64,000 bases of DNA from GCA-2711565 sp963664245 (GCA_963664245.1 OY760934.1:1426001-1490000), one strand, 5' to 3'; positions 26,272 through 35,190 are shown, counted from the first letter of the stretch. A program made the numbers and translations. Notes: a model not told the origin generated them from the letters alone.

Positions 26272-26300
26272 TTGACAACACATTTTTTATATCGTATAAT
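26272..26300 (+). promoter_or_regulatory. TTGACA-N17-TATAAT promoter-like sequence before the SPFH operon
   Basis: TTGACA at 26272-26277 and TATAAT at 26295-26300 with a 17-nt spacer: the consensus of Escherichia coli sigma-70, not the Bacteroidota TTTG/TAnnTTTG type. A TGATA/TATCA inverted repeat follows near 26303-26322 and could be an operator. Leader to the ATG about 33 nt. Confidence 0.5.
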
Positions 26301-26339
26301 TGTGATATCATTTTAGTATCATTATAAATCTAAAAAATC

Positions 26340-27194
26340 ATGAATCAGGAAAAAACCTACAACCCAATTTCAGGCTACGCCATGCTTGTGTTGGCTTTAT
26401 TATTAATCGGGCTTCCGATTTGGGCAATCATTGCCACAAAACTGTTTGTTCTTTCAATTTTTGCGGCCATCGGATTCTTTTTTATTGGCGGTTTTGTAAT
26501 TGTAAACCCTAACGAATCAAGTGTTTTGGTTCTTTTTGGAGCCTACAAAGGAACCATTAAAAAAAATGGGTTCTACTGGGTGAACCCGTTTTTTAACCGT
26601 AAACGAATTTCTCTCCGGGCATTAAACCTCGATAGCGAACCCATCAAAGTAAACGACCAGATCGGGAACCCGATCATGATCGGGATTGTGTTGGTTTGGA
26701 AAGTTGAAAACACTTACAAAGCTGCTTTTGAGGTGGATGATTACACCCACTTTGTAAACATCCAGAGCGAAGCTGCCATCCGAAAACTGGCCGGGCACTA
26801 CCCTTACGATAATTTTGATGACGAACAAGCTGAAATTACCTTGCGTTCGGGTGGAGAAGAAGTAAACGAAAAATTGGAAGAGGAACTTTCGGAACGCCTT
26901 GCTATTGCAGGCATCAAAGTCATCGAATCCAGAATTTCTTACCTAGCGTATGCCTCCGAAATTGCCGGAGCCATGCTTCGCCGTCAGCAAGCCACCGCCA
27001 TTGTTGCAGCCCGTTACAAAATTGTAGAAGGAGCCGTAAGCATGGTTGAAATGGCACTGGAACAATTAAACGACAAAGAAATCATCGAAATGGACGAAGA
27101 AAAGAAAGCAAGTATGGTGAGCAACTTAATGGTAGTTCTTTGCTCAGATAAAGATGCATCGCCGGTTATTAATACAGGAACTTTACATCAATAA
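26340..27194 (+). CDS. SPFH/Band 7 domain membrane protein
   Basis: 284 residues. Two hydrophobic segments at about 14-35 and 37-56 anchor the protein, followed by an SPFH (stomatin/prohibitin/flotillin/HflK) domain (FVIVNPNESSVLVLFGAYKGTIKKNGFYWVNPF to about residue 200) and a helical C-terminus (QQATAIVAARYKIVEGAVSMVEMALEQL). Such proteins oligomerise into membrane scaffolds. First of three genes: one nt separates its stop from the ATG of a ribbon-helix-helix protein. No NfeD-type partner is present. Confidence 0.9.
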   Translation: MNQEKTYNPISGYAMLVLALLLIGLPIWAIIATKLFVLSIFAAIGFFFIGGFVIVNPNESSVLVLFGAYKGTIKKNGFYWVNPFFNRKRISLRALNLDSEPIKVNDQIGNPIMIGIVLVWKVENTYKAAFEVDDYTHFVNIQSEAAIRKLAGHYPYDNFDDEQAEITLRSGGEEVNEKLEEELSERLAIAGIKVIESRISYLAYASEIAGAMLRRQQATAIVAARYKIVEGAVSMVEMALEQLNDKEIIEMDEEKKASMVSNLMVVLCSDKDASPVINTGTLHQ

Positions 27195-27195
27195 T

Positions 27196-27369
27196 ATGCC
27201 TAAGAAAAAAGCATTTGCCTTACGGATAAATGAGGATATGATGAAGGCTATTGAAAAATGGGCTGCGGATGAATTCCGCAGCACCAATGGCCAGTTGGAA
27301 TGGATCATCAGCAAAGCTTTAAAAGATCATAAACGAGATACTAAGAAAAATTCGGATGAAACAAAATAA
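27196..27369 (+). CDS. Arc/ribbon-helix-helix family small protein
   Basis: 57 residues starting at MPKKKAFALRINEDMMKAIEKWAADEFRS: a beta strand followed by two helices as in Arc/MetJ-type dimeric DNA-binding proteins, then a charged tail. A longer frame from 27154 lies within the SPFH gene and is not the real start. I recall SPFH genes in Bacteroidota followed by such a protein annotated as an Arc-family DNA-binding protein. Likely role is regulation, perhaps of its own operon (inference). Confidence 0.8.
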   Translation: MPKKKAFALRINEDMMKAIEKWAADEFRSTNGQLEWIISKALKDHKRDTKKNSDETK

Positions 27370-27378
27370 AACCCCATC

Positions 27379-28059
27379 ATGGAATTAAACGTTATTGAAA
27401 AATTCTTAATCCTGACCAAACACCCTGCAAGAGCAAGGTTTCTGGTTTCGAATTTGCATTTGAAATACGGCATAGCCGGAGCCATATTGCTCGAAATGTC
27501 AGTGAAAGAAGCCATCGAGATAAAAAACAATTATTTAAAAATAATCAGAAAACCCGAATGGTCCGAAAACGAATATCCCGTATTAAAAGAAATTTCAGAA
27601 ATGATTGCCAACTTCGGCAAAGAAAAGAGAATACGGTTCTGGATAAAAAAACTTTCGTGGAAATACCGGAAATTCAAGTGGATTTTTATTCAGGGCTTAA
27701 CAAAAAAACACTACTTCAAAGTTGAGCAAAAAAGCTTTCTGGGAATTCCATACAAAAATGTTTACCTGCTAAATAGCAATGCCCGAAACAATTTGATTTT
27801 TCATTTACGGGATATTGTTTTATACAAGAAAAAGAAAAACGAAGAAGATTTAGCCATTTTAGGACTGATAGAAGCCTGCAAAATGTACAAAGTATTATCA
27901 AAAAACAGGCATGAACGCAAAACAATCAGGCAAGAATTAAAAAAAATGATAAAGGAAGAACCGATTTCACAAGTGGTCGATTCTACCATTAAACAGGTTC
28001 AGGTAGCCATAACTGTTGCCATTGCTACTTCCGTTGCAGCTTCATCGACAACGAGATAA
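27379..28059 (+). CDS. GOLPH3/GPP34-family-like protein
   Basis: 226 residues. The order of segments fits the GPP34 (Golgi phosphoprotein 3) fold: EKFLILT near the start, YGIAGAILLEM, a beta-hairpin with two short strands, PVLKEI..MI, a helical stretch with WIKKLSW, LTKKHYFKVEQKSFLGIPYKNVYLL, ILGLIEACKMYKVL, and a terminal hydrophobic helix (VQVAITVAIATSVAAS). In eukaryotes GOLPH3 binds PI(4)P; bacterial members are uncharacterised or lipid-associated. Many surface Lys/Arg fit contact with acidic membranes. Third gene of the SPFH operon (9-nt gap). The family call is from fold pattern and needs a profile search. Confidence 0.65.
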   Translation: MELNVIEKFLILTKHPARARFLVSNLHLKYGIAGAILLEMSVKEAIEIKNNYLKIIRKPEWSENEYPVLKEISEMIANFGKEKRIRFWIKKLSWKYRKFKWIFIQGLTKKHYFKVEQKSFLGIPYKNVYLLNSNARNNLIFHLRDIVLYKKKKNEEDLAILGLIEACKMYKVLSKNRHERKTIRQELKKMIKEEPISQVVDSTIKQVQVAITVAIATSVAASSTTR

Positions 28060-28066
28060 AATCTAA

Positions 28067-29851
28067 TTACTTTTTTCGTTTCTTAAAACCACTTGAACTT
28101 TTTGGAGCGCCTTTGCGTTTATCGCCAAATCTTTTTTCACGACCTGGGTTACGGCCATCACGTTTACCTCCATAGCTTTTAGATTTCGTTCGATTTCTGC
28201 TCGAAGGCTCTCCCGAATCTTTATTTTGTGAAGGTTCGATAGAAATGGGTGTTCCCTCAAATTCATGGTCTTTAGCGGCTTTAATCAATTTAGAAGCCAC
28301 TTTTTCTTCAATCTCGAAGAACGAAAAATTGCGCATAATCTCAATTTTCCCTACCTCAGCATCATTCGAATCAAGGCTTTCATTAATCAACCCAATTAAG
28401 CGGGTTGGATTTAAGTTGTCACGGCTCCCCACATTAATAAACAAACGGGAAAGTTTGCCTCCCCCTCTCCTGCTTTCGCCACTTCTTCTTTCCGGTCTTT
28501 CTTTCTTTCCGCCCCTGTCTTGTTCAGAAATATTAATATCCCTGGCATTTTTATAATACGCCAAAAAACGGTTAAATTCGGCCGACACAAAATGCTTAAT
28601 CAAATCCTCCCGGCTAAGCCATTCAAGTTTTTTATAAATAGGATCAAGGAAGGGTTCGATTTGGCTTTCATCAACCTCTACTTTTTCAACTTTATCAATC
28701 AAAGCATACAGCTGCTTAGAACAAATATCTTTCCCGGTTGGAACCGGTTCTTTGGCAAATTTGATTTTAAACTTTTGTTCGATCTCCCTGATTTTTTTCT
28801 GTTCGCGTGTGTGTGTAATCAAAATGGAAGTCCCGCTTTTCCCGGCTCTTCCGGTTCGGCCACTACGGTGAATGTACACCTCGGGATCGTCCGGTAAATT
28901 AAAATTGATGATATGTGTGAGGTTATTTACATCCAATCCACGAGCTGCCACATCCGTTGCGATTAACAATTGTAAATGCCCGGTTCTGAAGCGGTTCATC
29001 ACCTCATCGCGTTGTGCTTGCGAAAGATCGCCATGCAGAGCGTCGGCATTATAACCATCGCTCATAAATTTAGCGGCAATTTCTTTGGTCTCACGACGGG
29101 TTCGGCAAAAAACAATCCCGTAAATATTGGGATTAATGTCGCCCAAACGCTTTAAAACCTCGTACCTGTCTTTCGCCTGAACCATGTAAAGCACATGCTT
29201 AACATTGGCAGCGGCTGTATTTTGGCGATCCACGGATAATTCAACGGCATTGTGCATGTATTTTTTGGTGATGTTCATCACTTCTTTCGACATGGTTGCC
29301 GAAAACAAAAGGGTTTGTTTTTCGGCCGGAGTAGTGGCTAAAATCGAATCCAGGTCATCTTTAAAGCCCATCGAAAGCATCTCGTCGGCTTCGTCCAGGA
29401 TGACCCGTTTAATATTTCCCAGAACCAATTTCTTCCGAGTAATTAAATCTTTAACCCGGCCGGGGGTTCCAACCACAATTTGTGCTTCTTTTTTTAGAGC
29501 CGTAATTTGGGGCTCGATGCTGGCTCCGCCATAAACGGCAACCACCCCGAAATTTTTAACATATTTTGAATACGCCTGGATGTCTCTGGTAATTTGCATA
29601 CAAAGCTCGCGGGTTGGACAAAGCACAATAGTCTGAGTGCGTTTGTCGGTAGTATCTGTAAGATGAATGGCAGGCAGGCCAAAAGCGGCTGTTTTTCCTG
29701 TTCCTGTTTGGGCAAAGGCTATTAAATCCTGATCGGACGACAATAAGTGAGGTATGGTTTTCGCTTGTATCGGAGTCGGTTCTTCAAAGCCCAGCTCCTG
29801 GACTGCTTTAAGGATTCCATCGTGCAATCCAGTAACTGAAAATGAGTTCAT
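28067..29851 (-). CDS. DEAD-box RNA helicase with DbpA-type RNA-binding domain
   Basis: 594 residues. Motifs: Q motif GFEEPTPIQ, I AQTGTGKT, Ia PTRELC, II DEAD, III SAT, V and VI (ATDVAARGLDV, HRSGRTGRAGKSG). After the helicase core comes a DbpA/CsdA-like RNA-binding domain (KLSRLFINVGSRDNLNPTRLIGLI to PISIEPS) and a basic glycine- and lysine-rich tail. Expected to remodel rRNA or mRNA during ribosome assembly or at low temperature. Start set at MNSFSVTG: the longer frame from 29908 begins upstream of a TACCTTTG promoter element. Confidence 0.93.
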   Translation of the reverse strand: MNSFSVTGLHDGILKAVQELGFEEPTPIQAKTIPHLLSSDQDLIAFAQTGTGKTAAFGLPAIHLTDTTDKRTQTIVLCPTRELCMQITRDIQAYSKYVKNFGVVAVYGGASIEPQITALKKEAQIVVGTPGRVKDLITRKKLVLGNIKRVILDEADEMLSMGFKDDLDSILATTPAEKQTLLFSATMSKEVMNITKKYMHNAVELSVDRQNTAAANVKHVLYMVQAKDRYEVLKRLGDINPNIYGIVFCRTRRETKEIAAKFMSDGYNADALHGDLSQAQRDEVMNRFRTGHLQLLIATDVAARGLDVNNLTHIINFNLPDDPEVYIHRSGRTGRAGKSGTSILITHTREQKKIREIEQKFKIKFAKEPVPTGKDICSKQLYALIDKVEKVEVDESQIEPFLDPIYKKLEWLSREDLIKHFVSAEFNRFLAYYKNARDINISEQDRGGKKERPERRSGESRRGGGKLSRLFINVGSRDNLNPTRLIGLINESLDSNDAEVGKIEIMRNFSFFEIEEKVASKLIKAAKDHEFEGTPISIEPSQNKDSGEPSSRNRTKSKSYGGKRDGRNPGREKRFGDKRKGAPKSSSGFKKRKK

Positions 29852-29873
29852 TTCGTATTTTTTTTGTGAGGGG

Positions 29874-29881
29874 CAAAGGTA
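29874..29881 (-). promoter_or_regulatory. -7 element of the DEAD-box helicase gene
   Basis: TACCTTTG on the minus strand matches TAnnTTTG; a TTG lies 24 nt upstream, slightly beyond the usual spacer. A 22-nt stretch separates the element from the ATG at 29851. Confidence 0.45.
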
Positions 29882-29927
29882 GTGTTTAAAACGATGTAAA
29901 ATACACAAGCTTAAATTAAATAAAATC

Positions 29928-29972
29928 CTTCTCCCGAGAAATCGGGATCTCCCCCAGAAATAGGAGAAAAAG
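29928..29972 (-). terminator. Hairpins downstream of the radical SAM gene
   Basis: Minus strand: a CTCC/GGAG stem directly after the stop codon, then TCCCGA-TTTC-TCGGGA followed by GAAGGATTTTATTT. Probable terminator. Confidence 0.6.
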
Positions 29973-29973
29973 C

Positions 29974-30921
29974 TTACTTTTTGTTAAACAAACGTCCTTG
30001 AAAAGTATTCAAATCTTCCAATCGCTTTTCTATTTTAGTTAAGATTTGATCGCTACGGATCAAACCCCAGCCGGGAACAGCCAAAAAACGGGGTGGGACT
30101 TCCCCGGCAAAACGTTCAACGACAAAATTTGGATTTAAACGTTCAAGAAACCGGATGATAAACTCCACATATTCTTCCAGTTCAAAAAAAGTAAAAGTCT
30201 CAGGATTTTGCTGGTATTCTTTTTCCATCTGCGTTCCTTTAATAATTTGAAGCTGATGGAATTTAATGTTGTTGAGCGGAAGTTCGGAGAGGATTTCAGC
30301 CTCTGCCAGCATTTCTTCTTTGGTTTCCCCGGGCAAGCCAAACATCATGTGAGCCCCGGTTTTTAATCCATACCCAGCCGTTAACCGGATGGCATCAACA
30401 GCCTGCTGAAAAGTATGGCCACGGTTGATCCGTTGCAGTGTTTTGTCGTAACAAGATTCGATGCCGTATTCAATGATGATGTAATATTTTTCGGAAAGTT
30501 CTTTAAAATATTTTAGATGATCTTCGGTGATGCAATCCGGTCGGGTTCCGATTACCAAGCCAATCACTTCCGGGAACTGAAGGGCCTGATAATAGATTCT
30601 TTTAAGTTCATCCAGTCCGGCATAGGTATTTGAGTAGGCCTGAAAATAGGCCAGGTATTTTCCCGCCCGGCGGTAACGATTCTTATGGAAGTCCATTCCC
30701 TCCCTGATTTGCTGATCAATGGGTTTCCCCGGCTGGCAATACGAAGGATTAAAAGCATCGTTATTGCAGTAGGTACAACCTCCCATTCCGAGCGAACCAT
30801 CACGGTTCGGACAGGTAAATCCCGCATCGATGCTAAGCTTTTGCACCCGCTCGCCAAACCTGTTTTTAAAATAATTGGCATAGGCATTAAAACGGCGGTG
30901 ATGGTTCCAAGCAAATTCCAT
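29974..30921 (-). CDS. YhcC-type radical SAM protein (TIGR01212 family)
   Basis: 315 residues. N-terminal FGERVQKLSIDAGFTCPNRDG and the iron-sulfur cysteines C37, C49 and C52 (CX11CX2C) of the YhcC branch of the Elp3-like radical SAM family, with YFQAYSNTYA, GTRPDCI and HMMFGLPGETKEEM as family hallmarks. The exact reaction is not established for the family. Single gene; the lipoprotein gene upstream has its own terminator. Confidence 0.9.
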   Translation of the reverse strand: MEFAWNHHRRFNAYANYFKNRFGERVQKLSIDAGFTCPNRDGSLGMGGCTYCNNDAFNPSYCQPGKPIDQQIREGMDFHKNRYRRAGKYLAYFQAYSNTYAGLDELKRIYYQALQFPEVIGLVIGTRPDCITEDHLKYFKELSEKYYIIIEYGIESCYDKTLQRINRGHTFQQAVDAIRLTAGYGLKTGAHMMFGLPGETKEEMLAEAEILSELPLNNIKFHQLQIIKGTQMEKEYQQNPETFTFFELEEYVEFIIRFLERLNPNFVVERFAGEVPPRFLAVPGWGLIRSDQILTKIEKRLEDLNTFQGRLFNKK

Positions 30922-30935
30922 ATTTCAAAAATATT

Positions 30936-30966
30936 AAAAAAGCTGTCATTAAAATGACAGCTTTTT
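30936..30966 (-). terminator. Rho-independent terminator of the lipoprotein gene
   Basis: AGCTGTCATT/AATGACAGCT with A-run on one side and T-run on the other; able to act in both directions. Confidence 0.85.
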
Positions 30967-30991
30967 ATAAATGTTTAAACTGAATTAAATA

Positions 30992-31468
30992 TTATTCTTG
31001 AACTGAGTCACCAGTATCAGCATCCATTTCAGATTGAGGTTCAACATACTCAGTGACATCTTTTACCTCAAGAGCAACTTTTTGAGTAAATAACCCCAGC
31101 TCATTATAACCTTCACAGTCTTTAATAAAAACAACCTTTTCGGCCAATTTATCAAATTCTTCTTTGCGTTCTTTATTTAAGGCTATAAAATATTTATTGT
31201 CTTTGAAGTTTTTCTGATTGTAGTTATTTACAATAGAAAGATGACGAAAAGCTTCAGCTATAACAGCAATTTCTTCGGCATTAATCAGCTTATCCTGACC
31301 AGCCTCAACCTGAAGGTCGGTAAGTTTTTTGCTTAACTGATAAGAATTTTCTATCGCATTTTTTACGTCTTCAGGAGCTTTCGATGTATCAACTTTCTCT
31401 TTTTCTGCACAAGATGTAATAATCAACGTGAATAAAAGAGGAAGTATTATTGATGTTATCTTTTTCAT
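30992..31468 (-). CDS. Small lipoprotein of unknown function
   Basis: 158 residues. Signal peptide with lipobox ITSCAEKEK, so a lipid-anchored envelope protein. The rest is charged and helical; C-terminus acidic (VEPQSEMDADTGDSVQE). No domain recognised. It lies 30 nt downstream of the POT transporter on the same strand and could be co-transcribed. Confidence 0.75.
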   Translation of the reverse strand: MKKITSIILPLLFTLIITSCAEKEKVDTSKAPEDVKNAIENSYQLSKKLTDLQVEAGQDKLINAEEIAVIAEAFRHLSIVNNYNQKNFKDNKYFIALNKERKEEFDKLAEKVVFIKDCEGYNELGLFTQKVALEVKDVTEYVEPQSEMDADTGDSVQE

Positions 31469-31498
31469 ATATGAATTAATTTAATGATTTTATAAAAA

Positions 31499-33310
31499 TT
31501 ATAAGGTAGCTTTTTCAAGTCGTTTCATAATCGAGAACACAAAGGCTGCCGAAGCAATACAACAAATTACAAAGATGGCCCATAATTGCCATAACTCGAT
31601 TTCTCCCCATAATGAACTTCCAACAAAAAGAAGTTTATTACCAACAGCAGTAGCCAATAACCAACCACCTTGCATTAAACCTTGGAAACGTGATGGAGAT
31701 ACTTTGGAAACAAATGAAATTCCCATCGGACTCAAGAACAATTCAGCAATGGTAAGCACCAAATATGTGTTGATTAGCCAATAAACTGAAATACGGTCAG
31801 GAGAAGGGGTTCCTGCTAATGAAGAAGGAGATTCCAATCCCATTGAACCTACAATCATCACAACAAATCCAAGAGCAGCTAAAATCATACCTATACCAAT
31901 TTTACGAGGCGTAGAAGGTTCAATTTTACGATTCCTAAGCCAGGTAAATAAAGCAAGAATTACAGGGGTTAAGAATACAATAAAGATTGGATTAAAGCTT
32001 TGGAAGATTTCAGGTTCGATTTTATTACTAGGATTAAATGTAGTATATAAGTAGTAACCAACACTAATACCTGCTATAGCTGTTAAACCACCCAATAAAC
32101 GGGTTTTCCCTGTTGATTTTTTACCTACCAAATAAACCAATCCGATTATAAAGGCAAAAATACAAAGCAAAGAAGGGAGGGTAAATAGCATATTCGTAAA
32201 TGCAGGAACATGGTTTGCAGTATAATCACGGGCAAACATTGATAATGTTAAACCATTTTGATGGAACGACATCCAGAAGAATATTACAACAATAAATACT
32301 AACATAAGGGCATTTACACGTGGGCGTTCCTCTTTACTTGCATTTTGGAAAATCCAGGCTACAAACGCAACAAATAAACCAACGGCCAAACCGAGTTTGT
32401 AATTATCAAAAGCAAAATGGAAAACAACTGCAGTTACAGCCATAAGGCCAATTGATACAGCAACTTTAAGAGGATTTATTCCAACGGAATCACTCTTAGC
32501 CTTAGCACTTTTTTCTTCAATAACTTCTTTTTTCTTATCGGGTAAGCGGCCTTTAAATATCACATACACCGTAAAACTGATAATCATCGAGAAGGCAGCC
32601 ACGCCAAAAGCATAGTTATAACCGGTAGCAAAAGATTCCAGATACTTTGAAACAAAACTTGTAAGACTCGAAATCCCTGAGTTTTGCATCATACCCACAG
32701 ATTGTCCTGCAAAATCGGCAATTTCATGGGTATTTATAAGAGGTAATTCTCCAATGTTGAAACGGGCAGCATAAACCTGAAGGTCAGAATTATATTCCAA
32801 ACCTTGCGTTCTAAGATACCAGTTACGAATACCATTGGCGGCAAAAGGAGCTATCAGAGCACCCATATTGATCCCCATATAAAATACACTAAACGCAGAG
32901 TCGCGAAGTTTTTCATATTTAGGATCATCATACATTTGTCCTACAATAGCCTGAAGATTGCCTTTAAAAAGACCGTTTCCAAATGCAATAACAGCAAGGC
33001 CTGTAATGGTAATAGGAAGCCCCATTCCGGGAACCGTCATAATAATATACCCGCCAAGCATGGTAATAATACCAAAAAAGATTGTTGTTTTATACTTATT
33101 GGTACCATCAGCAATTAAGCCACCAATCAGTGCAGCAGCATAAATCCCAAAATAAAACCAACTATAAATATCACCAGCTGCCGTAGCATTCATGTTATAT
33201 TTGGCTTGCAAATAAAACACTAAACACGCCATCATGGTATAGAAACCGAACCTTTCCCCCATATTGGCGAAGAAAGCAACGATTAATCCCTTAGGATGTC
33301 CTTTAAACAT
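31499..33310 (-). CDS. POT/PTR-family proton-dependent oligopeptide transporter
   Basis: 603 residues with 12 to 14 predicted membrane helices. The family proton-coupling motif appears near the N-terminus as ANMGERFGFYTMMACLVFY (ExxER-type), followed by GGLIADGTNKYKTTIFFG and the FSVFYMGINMGALIAPF signature. Imports di- and tripeptides with protons. Its promoter (TTTG-N19-TATTTTTG) is a perfect Bacteroidota match. Confidence 0.93.
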   Translation of the reverse strand: MFKGHPKGLIVAFFANMGERFGFYTMMACLVFYLQAKYNMNATAAGDIYSWFYFGIYAAALIGGLIADGTNKYKTTIFFGIITMLGGYIIMTVPGMGLPITITGLAVIAFGNGLFKGNLQAIVGQMYDDPKYEKLRDSAFSVFYMGINMGALIAPFAANGIRNWYLRTQGLEYNSDLQVYAARFNIGELPLINTHEIADFAGQSVGMMQNSGISSLTSFVSKYLESFATGYNYAFGVAAFSMIISFTVYVIFKGRLPDKKKEVIEEKSAKAKSDSVGINPLKVAVSIGLMAVTAVVFHFAFDNYKLGLAVGLFVAFVAWIFQNASKEERPRVNALMLVFIVVIFFWMSFHQNGLTLSMFARDYTANHVPAFTNMLFTLPSLLCIFAFIIGLVYLVGKKSTGKTRLLGGLTAIAGISVGYYLYTTFNPSNKIEPEIFQSFNPIFIVFLTPVILALFTWLRNRKIEPSTPRKIGIGMILAALGFVVMIVGSMGLESPSSLAGTPSPDRISVYWLINTYLVLTIAELFLSPMGISFVSKVSPSRFQGLMQGGWLLATAVGNKLLFVGSSLWGEIELWQLWAIFVICCIASAAFVFSIMKRLEKATL

Positions 33311-33375
33311 AATTTTATAATTTTAATTAATAAATACTTAGTATTATTGAAACCTATTATTATTGTAAAAGCATA

Positions 33376-33406
33376 CAAAAATAACCAAAAAAACAAGTTT
33401 TCCAAA
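33376..33406 (-). promoter_or_regulatory. Canonical promoter of the POT transporter
   Basis: Minus strand: TTTG (33406-33403), 19-nt spacer, TATTTTTG (33383-33376). Same geometry as the promoter at 18093-18123; leader about 65 nt. Confidence 0.7.
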
Positions 33407-33496
33407 CGAACCAAATAATCGCCAGCTATTTAAAAATATTCTAAGTATTGTAATAAAAACAAAATTTGTTCGTCTACTTAACAAAAGCGATCATAA

Positions 33497-34012
33497 ATGA
33501 CGGTTGAAAAATTTAAAGAGGATATCCTTCCGATGAAAAACAAGCTGTTCCGGCTGGCCTACCGCCTGCTGAACAGCCAGGCCGAAGCAGAGGATATTGT
33601 ACAGGAAGTGTTCCTGCGATTATGGTCGAGAAGGGAAAAACTAAAGGAATACCGAAGCATTGAAGCCTTAGCCATGACAATTAACAAAAATCTTTGTCTG
33701 GACAAGCTGAAGGCAAAACGGACAAAAGATGTGGGATTGGAAAATGCAGTTTTAAAAGATGCTTCGGATAATCCACACAAAAAAATGGATGTTAAAAATA
33801 CCATCGAGAAAGTTCATGAAATTATTGACCAACTGCCCGAACAGCAAAGAATCATCATCCAGATGCGGGACATCGAAAATTGCGATTTTGATGAAATAGC
33901 TGAAGTTACGCAGTTAAGCCTGAACAATATCAGGGTCAATCTTTCACGGGCGCGAAAAAAAGTCAGGGATACATTATTAAAAATTCAGAACTATGAATTT
34001 TCGACAAATTGA
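33497..34012 (+). CDS. ECF-type RNA polymerase sigma factor (module A)
   Basis: 171 residues: region 2 (LFRLAYRLLNSQAEAEDIVQEVFLRLW) and region 4 (IIDQLPEQQRIIIQMRDIENCDFDEIAEVTQLSLNNIRVNLSRARKKVRD). The last 20 nt overlap the following gene, a putative anti-sigma factor. The module resembles 59640-61097 in gene order, overlap length and protein sequence. Signal unknown. Confidence 0.92.
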   Translation: MTVEKFKEDILPMKNKLFRLAYRLLNSQAEAEDIVQEVFLRLWSRREKLKEYRSIEALAMTINKNLCLDKLKAKRTKDVGLENAVLKDASDNPHKKMDVKNTIEKVHEIIDQLPEQQRIIIQMRDIENCDFDEIAEVTQLSLNNIRVNLSRARKKVRDTLLKIQNYEFSTN

Positions 34013-34538
34013 AAAACTACTAGAGCGTTACTTTAACGGAGAAACCTCCCTCGAAGAAGAAAAAATCCTGAAAGATTTTTTCAAAGGGGGAAATATACCT
34101 CCTCACCTGCTGTCGCTGAAAAAGCAGTTTGAATATTTTGCGGACGAACAAAAAAACAATTACCTGGATGAACGTTTTGACAACAAGGTTCTAAACCAGA
34201 TTACACAAAACGAAAAATCAAATACCCGCAGCATCAAGCTACGAAGACTATATACATACAGCAGTATTGCAGCCAGTATTATTATTGTTCTCAGCATTTT
34301 TTTCAAATTCGATCCATTCTCTAAGAAAATGGATGACACTTTTAATGATCCTCAAATAGCTTATGAAGAAACCAAAAAAGCATTGCTTTTTGTTTCCAAA
34401 GTACTAAACAAAGGAATTAGCCCGGTTGAAAAAGTAGCTTCTTTTGATGAAGGAAGCAACCAAATGTCAAAACTTTCAAGCATGAATAAAGGCATTGAAG
34501 AAGCAAACAAAATATCAACCTTTTACGAAAAACAATAA
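33993..34538 (+). CDS. Putative membrane anti-sigma factor (module A)
   Basis: 181 residues. N-terminal helical segment ERYFNGETSLEEEKILKDFF, one membrane helix at about 87-105 (TYSSIAASIIIVLSIFF), and a short extracytoplasmic tail with a YEETKKALLFVSKVLNKG helix. No zinc-binding anti-sigma motif. Overlap with the sigma gene and matching features in the gene at 60142 (TSLEEE, one helix, TYEEKTAVLKEALAMF) support the role, which remains inference. Confidence 0.7.
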   Translation: MNFRQIEKLLERYFNGETSLEEEKILKDFFKGGNIPPHLLSLKKQFEYFADEQKNNYLDERFDNKVLNQITQNEKSNTRSIKLRRLYTYSSIAASIIIVLSIFFKFDPFSKKMDDTFNDPQIAYEETKKALLFVSKVLNKGISPVEKVASFDEGSNQMSKLSSMNKGIEEANKISTFYEKQ

Positions 34539-34565
34539 ATTTTAAATAATTAAAATCAAATTACC

Positions 34566-35105
34566 ATGAAAAAACTATTATTATCACTGATCGTAGCATT
34601 CGTTGCAGCACCAATGATGCTATTGGCACAAAATTCCTCAATAGAAGATATCTATAACGAATATGCAGGCGAAGAAGGCATCACAGCCGTTAACATCACA
34701 AAAGAAATGTTTACATTTCTTGCCCAAATGAATATCGATACTGAAGACGCCGATTTTAAAGACATACAAAAGGCCATCTCAGGATTAAACGGAATAAAAA
34801 TCCTGACCATTAGTAAGTCATTGGGAAAAACAAAAGAGGAAATTGACGCTAAAATAAAAAGCAAGCTTGAAAAAGAAAAGTTCACCGAATTAATGACCGT
34901 AAAAGAAGCCGGTACCGATGCACGGTTCTTACTTCGCAAAAAAGGCGACGACATTGTTGAATTACTGCTTGTTTCTAACGAAAGAAACGAAACAACAATC
35001 ATGAGCTTCTTTGGAATTATCGACCTGGCAAGCATTTCAAAAATTTCAAAAGGGATTAAAATAAAAGGCCTGGATAATCTTGACAAAATTAACCAACAAC
35101 AATAA
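34566..35105 (+). CDS. DUF4252-family secreted protein
   Basis: 179 residues with a signal peptide ending at MLLAQ. Layout matches DUF4252: ITKEMFTFLAQM, a central ISGLNGIKILTISK strand-helix, VKEAGTDARFLLRKKGDDIVELLLVSNERNETTIMSFFGIIDL. Function of the family is unknown. Third gene of the sigma/anti-sigma module, 27 nt downstream; probably reports on or responds to the envelope condition sensed. Confidence 0.82.
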   Translation: MKKLLLSLIVAFVAAPMMLLAQNSSIEDIYNEYAGEEGITAVNITKEMFTFLAQMNIDTEDADFKDIQKAISGLNGIKILTISKSLGKTKEEIDAKIKSKLEKEKFTELMTVKEAGTDARFLLRKKGDDIVELLLVSNERNETTIMSFFGIIDLASISKISKGIKIKGLDNLDKINQQQ

Positions 35106-35161
35106 AATCCCAAAACCATTTCCAGGAAATACACTAATACTCGAAACATCACAATAGCGGC

Positions 35162-35190
35162 AAAAGGACAGAACATTCTGTCCTTTTTTT
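35162..35190 (+). terminator. Terminator after the DUF4252 gene
   Basis: AAAGGACAGAA/TTCTGTCCTTT with a CA loop and a T-run. Confidence 0.85.

Noticed and set aside
28245..29534. Several open frames on the plus strand opposite the DEAD-box helicase gene
   Set aside because: They mirror a strongly supported helicase on the other strand and show only low-complexity or shadow composition.
29851..29908. Extended N-termini for the helicase (from 29908), tilS (from 62581), gapA (from 41923) and rsfS (from 19024)
   Set aside because: The extra residues lack family likeness and in each case a TAnnTTTG element overlaps or lies downstream of the longer start.
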